Assembly: GCA_023387555.1 (NCBI GenBank)
Contig: JAEWHY010000548.1
Span: 1 to 10,688 of the forward strand
Length of the DNA stretch: 10,688 nt
Direction: 5' to 3'
Source: Pseudomonadota bacterium
GTDB lineage: Bacteria > Pseudomonadota > Alphaproteobacteria > Rhizobiales > Xanthobacteraceae
Below are positions 1 to 6,887 of the stretch, piece after piece. The notes under the pieces are model-generated. The model was not told where the DNA came from, searched no databases, and saw only the letters and a program-made list of their open reading frames with translations. A program made the translations under genes and the position numbers. Every line of letters begins with the position of its first letter. The stretch's first letter is position 1.

Positions 1-693
1 CTGGACTGGTGCACCAAGACGCAGACCCCGTTCATCTACGCCTCCTCGGCCGCGACCTATGGCGATGGCGAGCACGGCTTCTCGGACGATGATCGGCCGG
101 AGCATCTGCGATCCTTGCGGCCGATGAACCTTTACGGCTGGAGCAAGCATCTGTTTGACCAGGCCCTGATCGCGCGAAAGCTCCGCGGCGAACAATTGCC
201 GCCGCAATGGGCAGGCCTGAAATTCTTCAACGTGTTCGGCCCGAACGAATATCACAAGGGCAAGATGGCGAGCGTGCTGGCCCGCATCTTCGACGAGGCC
301 AAGGCCGGCCAGACCGTGAAGCTGTTCAAGTCGCACAAGGATGGGATCGCCGACGGCGACCAGCGGCGCGACTTCATCTATGTCGACGATGTCGTGGCCG
401 TGGTGCGCTGGCTGCTCGACAGCCCCCGGGTCTCCGGGCTGTTCAATGTCGGAACCGGCGAGGCGCGGAGCTTCCGCGAGATGATCGAGGCGATGTTCGC
501 GAGCCTGCAGCGCCCGCCGAAGATCGAATATGTCGACATGCCCGAATCGATCCGCGGCCAGTATCAATACTTCACGCAGAGCGATGTGGGGCGCCTGCGG
601 GCGGCGGGATATAATGCCGGCTTCACGCCCCTTGAGGACGCGGTCCGCCGCTACGTCACGCACTATCTCGACCGCGAGGACCGGTACCGCTGA
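1..693 (+). CDS. hldD: ADP-L-glycero-D-manno-heptose 6-epimerase (5'-truncated by window edge)
   Basis: This enzyme catalyses the last step of ADP-heptose synthesis, converting ADP-D-glycero-D-manno-heptose to the L-glycero form in the cytoplasm with bound NADP. The frame is open from base 1, and 230 residues are visible of a family usually about 310-330 long, so the N-terminal Rossmann glycine motif lies outside the window. Visible landmarks are SSAATYG (visible residues 15-21, the catalytic Ser region), the YGWSK catalytic Tyr-Lys pair (45-49), NVFGPNEYHKGKMAS (the substrate-loop signature of HldD rather than a generic epimerase), RRDFIYVDDV, and FNVGTGEARSF near the C-terminus. The TGA at 691-693 shares its A with the ATG of hldE, so the two are probably translationally coupled. 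An internal TTG at 115 should not be taken as the start, because conserved sequence continues upstream of it. Confidence 0.95.
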   Translation: MDWCTKTQTPFIYASSAATYGDGEHGFSDDDRPEHLRSLRPMNLYGWSKHLFDQALIARKLRGEQLPPQWAGLKFFNVFGPNEYHKGKMASVLARIFDEAKAGQTVKLFKSHKDGIADGDQRRDFIYVDDVVAVVRWLLDSPRVSGLFNVGTGEARSFREMIEAMFASLQRPPKIEYVDMPESIRGQYQYFTQSDVGRLRAAGYNAGFTPLEDAVRRYVTHYLDREDRYR

Positions 694-2168
694 TGTTCGA
701 TTTCGACCAGAGCCTGTCGCGGTTGTCCGGCATCTCCGTCCTCTGTGTCGGCGATCTGATGCTCGACGATTTCGTCTATGGCGAGGTGGCGCGCATCTCG
801 CCCGAGGCACCGGCCCCGGTGATCGCAGTGAAGCGCAGCGAGATGGTGATCGGCGGTGCCGGCAACGTCGCCCGCAATATCGCCAGCCTGGGCGCGCAAT
901 GCTTCTTTGTCGGCCTGGTTGGCGAGGACGACGCCGGCCGCACGCTGAAAGCAGCATTGGCCGCCGAGCCGCGCATCACGGCGTCACTGATCGTGGACGG
1001 CGCTCGCCCGACCACCCGCAAGGTTCGTTTCGTGTCGGAACATTACGCGACGCATCTTCTGCGGGCCGACTGGGAGGAGGCGTGTCCGGCCGATGCCAAG
1101 GCCGAACGCGCGCTGCTCGATGCGGCGCTGAGCGCGCTGCCGAAGGCCGACGCTGTGGTGCTGTCGGACTACGCCAAGGGCGTGCTGACGCCGGGTCTGG
1201 TCCGTCGCCTGATCGAGGCGGCGCTGGCCGCGGGCAAGCCGGTGATCGTCGATCCCAAGGGGAACGATTATAGCGTCTATCGCGGCGCCACGATGGTGAC
1301 GCCGAACCGCAAGGAACTGGCGGAGGCGGTGCGCCGCGAGACCGCGGGCGATGCCGATGTTGCGGCCGCAGCCGACGAATTGCGGCGAGCGCTGGATTGT
1401 GACGCGCTGCTCGTCACCCGGAGCGACGAGGGCATGACGCTGGTCACGCGCAACGGCGCGCCGGTTCATGTTCCGGCCTATGCCGTGAAGATCAGCGACG
1501 TCTCGGGCGCGGGCGACACGGTGGTTGCGGTGCTGGCCGCGATGCTTGGCCTGAAAGCCGATTACGAGTCCGCGATGCGGGCGGCCAATGCGGCGGCGGC
1601 GGTGGTCGTCGGCAAACGCGGCACCGCGACGGTGTCGCTTGGAGAGTTGCGCCATCGCATCCTGCCGGCGGCGACGCTCGCGGCCGAAGACAAGATCCTG
1701 TTCGACTGGCAGGAGCTCGATGCGCGGCTAGCCGGCTGGCGCCGGCAGGGGCTGCGCATCGGCTTCACCAATGGCTGCTTCGACATTTTGCATCCCGGTC
1801 ACGTCAAGCTGATGGCGCAGTCGCGCGCCGCCTGCGATCGTCTTGTGGTGGGGCTGAACAGCGATGCCTCGGTGTCGCGCCTGAAAGGCCCGGAGCGGCC
1901 GGTGCAGAAAGTGCAGGCGCGCGCGGAGGTGCTGGCCGCCCTCGAGGCGGTCGATCTTGTTGTCGTGTTCGAGGAGGATACGCCCCGCGACCTGATCGAG
2001 CGCGTTCGGCCGAGCGTCCTCGTCAAGGGCGCCGATTACACCCGCGAGCAGGTGGTCGGTCACGACATCGTCGATGCCTATGGCGGCGAGGTGCTGCTGG
2101 TCGATATCCTGCCCGGCCATTCGACCACGGACATCGTGAAGCGTTCGCGCTCGACGGCCAAGAACTGA
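693..2168 (+). CDS. hldE: Bifunctional D-glycero-beta-D-manno-heptose-7-phosphate kinase / heptose-1-phosphate adenylyltransferase
   Basis: HldE performs two cytoplasmic steps of ADP-heptose synthesis: phosphorylation of heptose 7-phosphate at C1, then, after a phosphatase step, transfer of AMP to heptose 1-phosphate. The 491 residues match the full-length two-domain family (about 475-490). The N-terminal PfkB/ribokinase domain (about 1-320) has the GGAGNVARN signature near residue 54 and the second PfkB signature S-G-A-G-D at 271-275, with the expected catalytic Asp275. The C-terminal nucleotidyltransferase domain (about 350-491) carries GFTNGCFDILHPGH at 357-370 with the HxGH nucleotide-binding motif (367-370). 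The ATG at 693 overlaps the hldD stop. A purine-rich GAGGA at 676-680 lies 12 bases upstream, rather far for a Shine-Dalgarno site, so coupling to hldD may matter. Both domains look intact. Confidence 0.96.
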   Translation: MFDFDQSLSRLSGISVLCVGDLMLDDFVYGEVARISPEAPAPVIAVKRSEMVIGGAGNVARNIASLGAQCFFVGLVGEDDAGRTLKAALAAEPRITASLIVDGARPTTRKVRFVSEHYATHLLRADWEEACPADAKAERALLDAALSALPKADAVVLSDYAKGVLTPGLVRRLIEAALAAGKPVIVDPKGNDYSVYRGATMVTPNRKELAEAVRRETAGDADVAAAADELRRALDCDALLVTRSDEGMTLVTRNGAPVHVPAYAVKISDVSGAGDTVVAVLAAMLGLKADYESAMRAANAAAAVVVGKRGTATVSLGELRHRILPAATLAAEDKILFDWQELDARLAGWRRQGLRIGFTNGCFDILHPGHVKLMAQSRAACDRLVVGLNSDASVSRLKGPERPVQKVQARAEVLAALEAVDLVVVFEEDTPRDLIERVRPSVLVKGADYTREQVVGHDIVDAYGGEVLLVDILPGHSTTDIVKRSRSTAKN

Positions 2169-2178
2169 CCCCGCCGGA

Positions 2179-2919
2179 ATGGATCGCGCCGTGCCCGCCG
2201 TGTTCAAGCCCGAGTTCGAAGCTGCCATGGTGCGCGAGTTCTTCCGCGACCGGCCGCAGGGTTTCTTCGTCGAAGTCGGCGCCAACGATCCGAAGAAGGA
2301 CTCGCAATCCTTTCATCTGGAGGAGGCTGGCTGGACGGGGATTCTGGTCGAGCCGCTGCCCGATCTCGCTGCCGAATTGCGGCGCCAGCGCAAGGCGCAG
2401 GTCTTTGAAGTCGCCTGCTCCTCGCCGGATCGCGCCGGACAGGTCATGCGGCTGCATGTGGCGGGCCCGTTCTCGTCGTTCGATCCCAACCTCGCGGTGA
2501 CCGGCATGCGCGCCGATCGTGTGATCGATGTGACGGTGCGCACCCTGGACGATGTGCTGAGCGAGGGCCGCGCCGCGGTGCCGATCGACCTGATGTCGGT
2601 CGACGTCGAGGGGCACGAGCTTGAGGTCCTGAGCGGTTTCGATTTCGCGCGCTGGCGGCCGCGGCTGGTCCTGCTCGAGGACCACGTCAGCAGTCTCGAC
2701 AAGCACCGCTTCATGACCAGGGCGGGCTACGCGCTCATGCGGCGCACCGGTCTGAACGGCTGGTATGTACCGCGAGCCGATGCGCCGCCCATGGACCTGC
2801 TCGGGCGCTGGCAGTTGTTCCGCAAATACTATCTGGCGCTGCCGTTTCGGATGTTCCGCGATGCCAGACGGCGCCTGCGCGATCGCATCCGCTTCCGGCG
2901 CGAGGACGCAACGCGATGA
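2179..2919 (+). CDS. FkbM-family SAM-dependent methyltransferase
   Basis: This is a probable O-methyltransferase of the FkbM family. The 246 residues show FFVEVGAND (29-37, the SAM-binding glycine region), a following segment in which GW.GILVEP ends at Glu58-Pro59 (the acidic residue expected to contact SAM ribose), and IDLMSVDVEGHELEVLSGF (136-154), the family's second hallmark. The C-terminal 25 residues are strongly basic (many Arg, few acidic), which could hold the protein near the inner membrane; that is inference. The gene starts 10 bases after hldE without a clear Shine-Dalgarno site, and a second in-frame ATG at residue 17 (base 2227) is a possible alternative. Its last four bases overlap the next gene (ATGA). 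Because it lies between heptose synthesis and core glycosyltransferases, LPS core or O-chain sugar is the likely substrate, but the acceptor cannot be read from sequence. Confidence 0.85.
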   Translation: MDRAVPAVFKPEFEAAMVREFFRDRPQGFFVEVGANDPKKDSQSFHLEEAGWTGILVEPLPDLAAELRRQRKAQVFEVACSSPDRAGQVMRLHVAGPFSSFDPNLAVTGMRADRVIDVTVRTLDDVLSEGRAAVPIDLMSVDVEGHELEVLSGFDFARWRPRLVLLEDHVSSLDKHRFMTRAGYALMRRTGLNGWYVPRADAPPMDLLGRWQLFRKYYLALPFRMFRDARRRLRDRIRFRREDATR

Positions 2920-3671
2920 GCCTGCGTCTGTCCGCCATCGTGATCACGAAGAACGAGGCGCACAATATCGAGGCCTGTCTCGACAGCCTGGCGTTCTGCG
3001 ATGAGCGGATCGTGGTCGATGGCGGAAGCGATGACGGGACGGCGGAACTCGCGACGGCCCAGGGCGCGAAGGTCACCGTCGCCAAGGAGTGGCAAGGCTT
3101 CGGGCCTCAGAAGAATCTCGCGCTGTCGCTGGCGACCGGGGACTGGGTGCTGTCGCTCGATGCCGACGAACGGGTGAGCGAGGAGCTCGCTGCGGAAATC
3201 AGAAAAGCGATCACGGAAGGCTTGTCGGAGGCCTACGAGATGCCGCGGCTTTCGACCTTCTGCGGCCGGCCGATGCGGCATTCCGGATGGTACCCGGATT
3301 ATGTGCTGCGGCTGTTTCGGCGCGGCCGTGCTCGTTTCTCCGACGATCTCGTGCATGAGCGTGTCATTTGCGACGGGCAGGTGGGCCGCCTGAAGAAACC
3401 GCTGCTGCATCATCCCGTCTTGCGGCTGGAAGACTCGCTCTCGCGCATGGACCGCTATTCCACCGCGCGGGCCGAGATGATCGTGAATTCCGGCCGCCGC
3501 GTCACATTCTTCACGGGTATTGCGCGCGGTTGGTGGACTTTCATCCAGACCTATTTTATCCGGCTCGGCTTCCTCGACGGGCGCGAGGGCTTCCTGCTGG
3601 CGGTAGCGAACGCCGAAGGGACCTATTACCGCTACATGAAAGCCTGGCTGAAGGGGCAGGACCGTGGCTGA
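2916..3671 (+). CDS. Family 2 glycosyltransferase, WaaE/LgtF-like (LPS core)
   Basis: This is an inverting GT-A fold glycosyltransferase that probably acts on the LPS inner core at the cytoplasmic face. The 251 residues begin with the GT2 nucleotide-binding strand (LSAIVITKNEAHNIEACL), then IVVDGGSDDGT (32-42), GPQKNLAL (63-70), and the metal-binding DADE (82-85). The later LxxF...VHERV stretch (131-150) with His147-Glu148 is typical of the WaaE/LgtF/KdtX subgroup, whose characterised members add beta-linked glucose to inner-core heptose. Neighbouring hldD/hldE and a heptosyltransferase agree with that role. The C-terminal third is rich in aromatic residues and may bind the membrane surface. 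The ATG at 2916 overlaps the upstream TGA by four bases and has GAGGA at 2902-2906, nine bases upstream. The subgroup is fairly secure; the exact sugar and linkage are not. Confidence 0.85.
   Translation: MSLRLSAIVITKNEAHNIEACLDSLAFCDERIVVDGGSDDGTAELATAQGAKVTVAKEWQGFGPQKNLALSLATGDWVLSLDADERVSEELAAEIRKAITEGLSEAYEMPRLSTFCGRPMRHSGWYPDYVLRLFRRGRARFSDDLVHERVICDGQVGRLKKPLLHHPVLRLEDSLSRMDRYSTARAEMIVNSGRRVTFFTGIARGWWTFIQTYFIRLGFLDGREGFLLAVANAEGTYYRYMKAWLKGQDRG
3651..3656 (+). promoter_or_regulatory. Ribosome binding site supporting the GTG start at 3664
   Basis: AAGGGG lies seven bases before the GTG at 3664, inside the end of the upstream glycosyltransferase gene. It supports GTG as the true start. 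The next in-frame ATG would be codon 123 and would remove the nucleotide-binding and DGD motifs. Confidence 0.55.
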
Positions 3672-4509
3672 TCTGATCTCGGTGATCGTCACGACCTGGA
3701 ACCGCGAAGACGCGCTGGACGCCGTGCTGCGCTCGCTTGCGGTGCAGACCGATCGCGATTTCGAGGTGATCATCGCCGATGACGGGTCGGGCGAGGCGAC
3801 GGCGAAGCTGATCGCCGATTGGGTGCCGAAGTTCGGCCGTCCGCTCAAGCATGTCTGGCAGGAGCATCGCGGCTTCCGCGCGGCCGAGATCCGTAATCGC
3901 GGCATACTCGCGAGTGAAGGCGCCTATTGCATTTTCCTGGACGGCGACTGCATCGCGCGGCCAAGCTTCGTTGCGACCCACCGTCGGCTCGCCGAGCCAG
4001 GCTGGTTCGTCACCGGCAATCGCATCCTGATGTCCGAGACGCTGACCGGGACGGTGCTGCGCGACGGGCTCGATCCGGAGCGCTGGACCTATCGGGACTG
4101 GGCGCGCGAACGCGGACGCGGCGGTATCAACCGCACCGTGCCCTTGATGCGGCTGCCGCTCGGACCATTGCGCAAGCTGCGCTTTCGCGCATGGCGCGGT
4201 GCGCGCTCCTGCAATCTCGGCGTCTGGCGAAGCGATCTCGACCGGGTCGATGGCTTCGACTGCGCCTATCAGGGCTGGGGCCGGGAGGATTCCGATCTCC
4301 TCGTGCGCCTCCTGCATGCCGGCGCGCGGCGCAAGGACGGTGTTTTCGCCACCGGCGTCCTGCATCTGTGGCATCCGACCGCCGACCGCTCCTGGCTGCC
4401 TGACAACGACAGGAAGTTCGACGAGGTCCGGGCTGGCGGCCGCGTCATGGCGCTTCAGGGCCTGTCGGCGATGTCTGCGGGCGAAGCCCTGCCGCGAGTG
4501 TCGGCATGA
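3664..4509 (+). CDS. Family 2 glycosyltransferase with GT7-like C-terminal module
   Basis: A second GT-A glycosyltransferase, 281 residues from a GTG start. The N-terminal half has SVIVTTWNREDALDAVLRSL (6-25), VIIADDGSGEAT (35-46) and the DGD metal-binding motif at 93-95. The C-terminal half has RSCNLGVWRSD (181-191), GWGREDSDL (204-212) and HLWHP (234-238). GWGxED plus the later histidine is the hallmark of the galactosyltransferase/chondroitin-synthase-like C-terminal domain, where the Glu-Asp pair contributes the catalytic base. In the family such enzymes add Gal, GalNAc, GlcNAc or GlcA, so donor and acceptor cannot be chosen here. It overlaps the preceding gene by eight bases and the following one by four (ATGA), which places it in the core operon. 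A role adding an outer-core sugar is inferred. No signal peptide or transmembrane segment is evident. Confidence 0.85.
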   Translation: MADLISVIVTTWNREDALDAVLRSLAVQTDRDFEVIIADDGSGEATAKLIADWVPKFGRPLKHVWQEHRGFRAAEIRNRGILASEGAYCIFLDGDCIARPSFVATHRRLAEPGWFVTGNRILMSETLTGTVLRDGLDPERWTYRDWARERGRGGINRTVPLMRLPLGPLRKLRFRAWRGARSCNLGVWRSDLDRVDGFDCAYQGWGREDSDLLVRLLHAGARRKDGVFATGVLHLWHPTADRSWLPDNDRKFDEVRAGGRVMALQGLSAMSAGEALPRVSA

Positions 4510-5759
4510 GGGCCCGTTACGATCGCGCGCAATGGCGAGTGGTCGCCGACTGGCTTGCGGTTGCTGCGGCGATTGCGATCCCCTGGTCGACCTCGGCCGC
4601 CTATATCCTGTTTGGCGCCTGGGCCGTTGTGGTGATTCTGACGATCGAGCCCGTTGAGTGGCGCGATGTGCTGAAGCATCCGGCGGCCTGGCTGCCGCTG
4701 GCTCTCATCGCGCTGGCGGGACTTGGCATGGCGTGGGCGACGGATGTCGCATGGAGCGAGCGTCTGGAGGGCTTCGGCTCATTCGCGAAGCTGGCGGCGA
4801 TTCCGCTGCTGTTTGTGCAATTCCGGAATTCGCCGCGCGCGCATTATGTGATGATCGCGTTTCTGGTGTCGTGCTCGCTGGTGCTTCTGGTGTCGTGGAT
4901 CATGGTGTTCACTGGCATGAAGCCGATCACCAAGGGCGCCACGAGCTATGGCGTGCCGGTGCGTGACTACATCGTGCAGAGCCAGGAATTCATCCTGTGC
5001 GCGGTTGGTCTTCTCTATGTCGCGTATCTGCGCATGCGGGAGCAGCGTTTCGGCATGGCGCTGGCGCTGGTGACGCTGGCGGCACTGTTTCTTGTCAACG
5101 TCACGCTGGTGGCGCCGAGCCGGACCGGGCTCGTCACCGCCCCGGTGCTGCTTGCGATCCTCGTGATCGCGCATTGCCGCTGGCAGGTGTCGATCGCGGC
5201 GGTCTGCGTGATCGTCGCGGCGGCGGGTGCGATCTTTGCCGCCTCGCCGAAAATCCAGGGCCGCATCCTGGCCATTGCCACCGAAATCCAGGATTACCGA
5301 ACCCGTCAGGTGGCGACATCCGCGGGTGAGCGTTACGATTTCTGGACCACCGGGATCGGTATCGTCGCCAGCGCGCCGGTGATTGGCCATGGCACCGGCT
5401 CGGTGCACGACAGCTTCATTCGCGCGGCGGCGGAGCGCGGCTCGCGCAAGCCTGCGACCACCAATCCGCATAACCAGACGCTCACGGTCGCGATCCAGCT
5501 CGGCTTTGCCGGAGCACTGCTGCTGTTTGCGATGTGGCTGTCGCATGCGCTGTTGTTCCGCGGTGGCGGGCTCGCGGCGTGGGTCGGGCTTGCCGTGGTC
5601 GCGCAGAACGTGATCGGTTCGCTGTTCAATAATCACCTGTTCGATTTCACTCAGGCTTCGATCTACATCTTCGGCGTCGGTGTCGCCGGCGGCATGGTGC
5701 TGTCGAAAACCGCGGAGGCGGTGCGGGTCGAGGCCGCGCTGGGCGCGGGACGACCGTGA
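4506..5759 (+). CDS. O-antigen ligase / Wzy_C-family polytopic membrane protein (WaaL-like)
   Basis: A 417-residue inner-membrane protein with roughly ten or more hydrophobic helices (for example about 17-47, 62-77, 112-136, 161-175, 184-203, 208-224, 229-246, 330-350, 355-372 and 385-400). Family landmarks are SRTGLV (205-210), with the conserved Arg in a helix end, ERYDFW (275-280) and GHGTGS (294-299) in the large periplasmic loop, NPHNQTL (320-326) with the probable catalytic His322, and NNHLFD (375-380). WaaL proteins transfer undecaprenyl-diphosphate-linked O-chain onto lipid A-core on the periplasmic side. Wzy polymerases and other ligases share the fold, so ligase is favoured by the core-gene context rather than proved. 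The ATG overlaps the upstream stop by four bases with no good Shine-Dalgarno site, suggesting coupling, and its own TGA overlaps the next gene's GTG by four bases. Confidence 0.82.
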   Translation: MRARYDRAQWRVVADWLAVAAAIAIPWSTSAAYILFGAWAVVVILTIEPVEWRDVLKHPAAWLPLALIALAGLGMAWATDVAWSERLEGFGSFAKLAAIPLLFVQFRNSPRAHYVMIAFLVSCSLVLLVSWIMVFTGMKPITKGATSYGVPVRDYIVQSQEFILCAVGLLYVAYLRMREQRFGMALALVTLAALFLVNVTLVAPSRTGLVTAPVLLAILVIAHCRWQVSIAAVCVIVAAAGAIFAASPKIQGRILAIATEIQDYRTRQVATSAGERYDFWTTGIGIVASAPVIGHGTGSVHDSFIRAAAERGSRKPATTNPHNQTLTVAIQLGFAGALLLFAMWLSHALLFRGGGLAAWVGLAVVAQNVIGSLFNNHLFDFTQASIYIFGVGVAGGMVLSKTAEAVRVEAALGAGRP

Positions 5760-6871
5760 ACGCGCGGCTCGAGTTGCCGGCGCAGCCGCGCATCCTGGTG
5801 GTGGCGCTGCGGCGGCTTGGCGATGTGCTGCTAACGACGCCGCTGACCCGCAGCCTGCGCCGGGCCTATCCCGATGCGCGGATCGACATGCTGGTGTTTG
5901 CCGATACGGCGGCGATCCTCGACGGTAATCCCGACATCGATGGCGTCATCAGCTGCCCGTCGCGGCCGTCCGCCAGCGACAGCATGGCCCTCGCGCGGCG
6001 GATCTTCCGGCGCTACGACCTCGCCATCACCACGCAGGCCGGCGACCGGCCATCCCTGTTTGCGATCATGGCGGGGCGCACGCGCGCCGGCGTCACCGAA
6101 GACCGCGCGATTGGCCGCATCAAGGGCATGCTGCTGCAGCGGCGGATGCCGATGCGCGACGACCTGCACCGGGTCGAGGAGACGCTGGCGCTGGCCCGGC
6201 TGATCGGCATCGAGCCGGTATCGGAGGTCGTGGCGCCGCGTCCGCGAATGGTTCCGGACGCGCCGGCGCGGCCCTATGCGGTACTCCATGCCGCGCCGTT
6301 CTTCCGCTACAAGCAATGGCATACCGACGGCTGGCGGGCTGCGGCGCAGCATCTCGCGGCCCGGGGGCTCGCGCTGGTTGGAACCGGCGGGCCCGCCCCG
6401 GAAGAGCGCGCCTACCTCGATGCGGTCTGGGACGGTGTGGATATCGAACGACGCGATGGCCGGCTCGGATGGCCGGAACTCGCCGGCCTGCTCGGCGGCG
6501 CGCGCGTGTTCCTCGGGCCGGACACCTCGGTGACGCATCTGGCCGCGGCGACCGGCTGTCCCACGGTCGCGCTGTTCGGGCCCACCGATCCGCGCCGCTG
6601 GGGGCCATGGCCGGCCGGGGGACTGGATCGGCCTTTCGACACGCGGGGAACCGTGCAGCAGCGGGGCAACGTCTTCGTGGTGCAGAATCCGTTGCCGGGA
6701 ATGCCCTGTGGCCTCGAAGGGTGCCTGCGACATGTGCGCAGCCACAGTCTGTGTCTCGACCGGATGCCGGCCAATGCCGTGATTGGCGCGCTCGACGCGG
6801 CGCTCCGGTCCGGGCGGCCCGCCGGTGAGGAGGGTGGCGCGGTGCCGCAAACGCCGCTATTCAGTCGCTGA
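5756..6871 (+). CDS. LPS heptosyltransferase (glycosyltransferase family 9, WaaF/WaaC/WaaQ-like)
   Basis: This GT-B fold enzyme should transfer L,D-heptose from ADP-heptose, the product of hldE and hldD at the start of the window, to the LPS inner core. The 371 residues are close to the family's usual 320-370. Motifs are ILVVALRRLGDVLLTTPL (13-30), with Asp23 at the position of the catalytic Asp of WaaC; a KQWHTDGW segment (186-193) after HAAPF, typical of the donor-phosphate-binding Lys loop; and GPDTSVTHLAAATGCP (254-269) followed by VALFGPTDP (271-279), the ADP-heptose-binding signature. A paired-Cys CGLEGC segment (318-323) and the following basic stretch also occur in this family. The GTG start overlaps the ligase stop (GTGA) with a weak CGGGA five bases upstream. 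Heptosyltransferase I, II or III cannot be told apart by eye; the sequence looks somewhat divergent. Confidence 0.88.
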   Translation: MNARLELPAQPRILVVALRRLGDVLLTTPLTRSLRRAYPDARIDMLVFADTAAILDGNPDIDGVISCPSRPSASDSMALARRIFRRYDLAITTQAGDRPSLFAIMAGRTRAGVTEDRAIGRIKGMLLQRRMPMRDDLHRVEETLALARLIGIEPVSEVVAPRPRMVPDAPARPYAVLHAAPFFRYKQWHTDGWRAAAQHLAARGLALVGTGGPAPEERAYLDAVWDGVDIERRDGRLGWPELAGLLGGARVFLGPDTSVTHLAAATGCPTVALFGPTDPRRWGPWPAGGLDRPFDTRGTVQQRGNVFVVQNPLPGMPCGLEGCLRHVRSHSLCLDRMPANAVIGALDAALRSGRPAGEEGGAVPQTPLFSR

Positions 6872-6887
6872 CCAACAGCGACTGCCA

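Noticed and set aside
115..693. hldD starting at an internal TTG (115)
   Set aside because: The open frame continues to base 1 and includes the conserved SSAATYG segment upstream, so the gene is cut by the window edge.
2829..3905. A 358-codon minus-strand open frame across the methyltransferase and the two GT2 genes
   Set aside because: It spans the junctions of well-supported + genes and has a low-complexity composition without motifs, so it is a GC-driven shadow.
4779..5636. A 285-codon minus-strand open frame within the ligase gene
   Set aside because: It is extremely rich in Arg, His, Asp and Gln, a typical complement of a hydrophobic membrane protein, with no family motif.
6783..6887. 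N-terminal extension of the dehydratase from a TTG at 6783
   Set aside because: It would overlap the heptosyltransferase by 89 bases, its residues are Arg/Gly/Pro-rich and unlike the family, and the membrane helices begin only after the ATG at 6888. The AGGAGG at 6828-6833 directly abuts an in-frame GTG and is too close to serve it.
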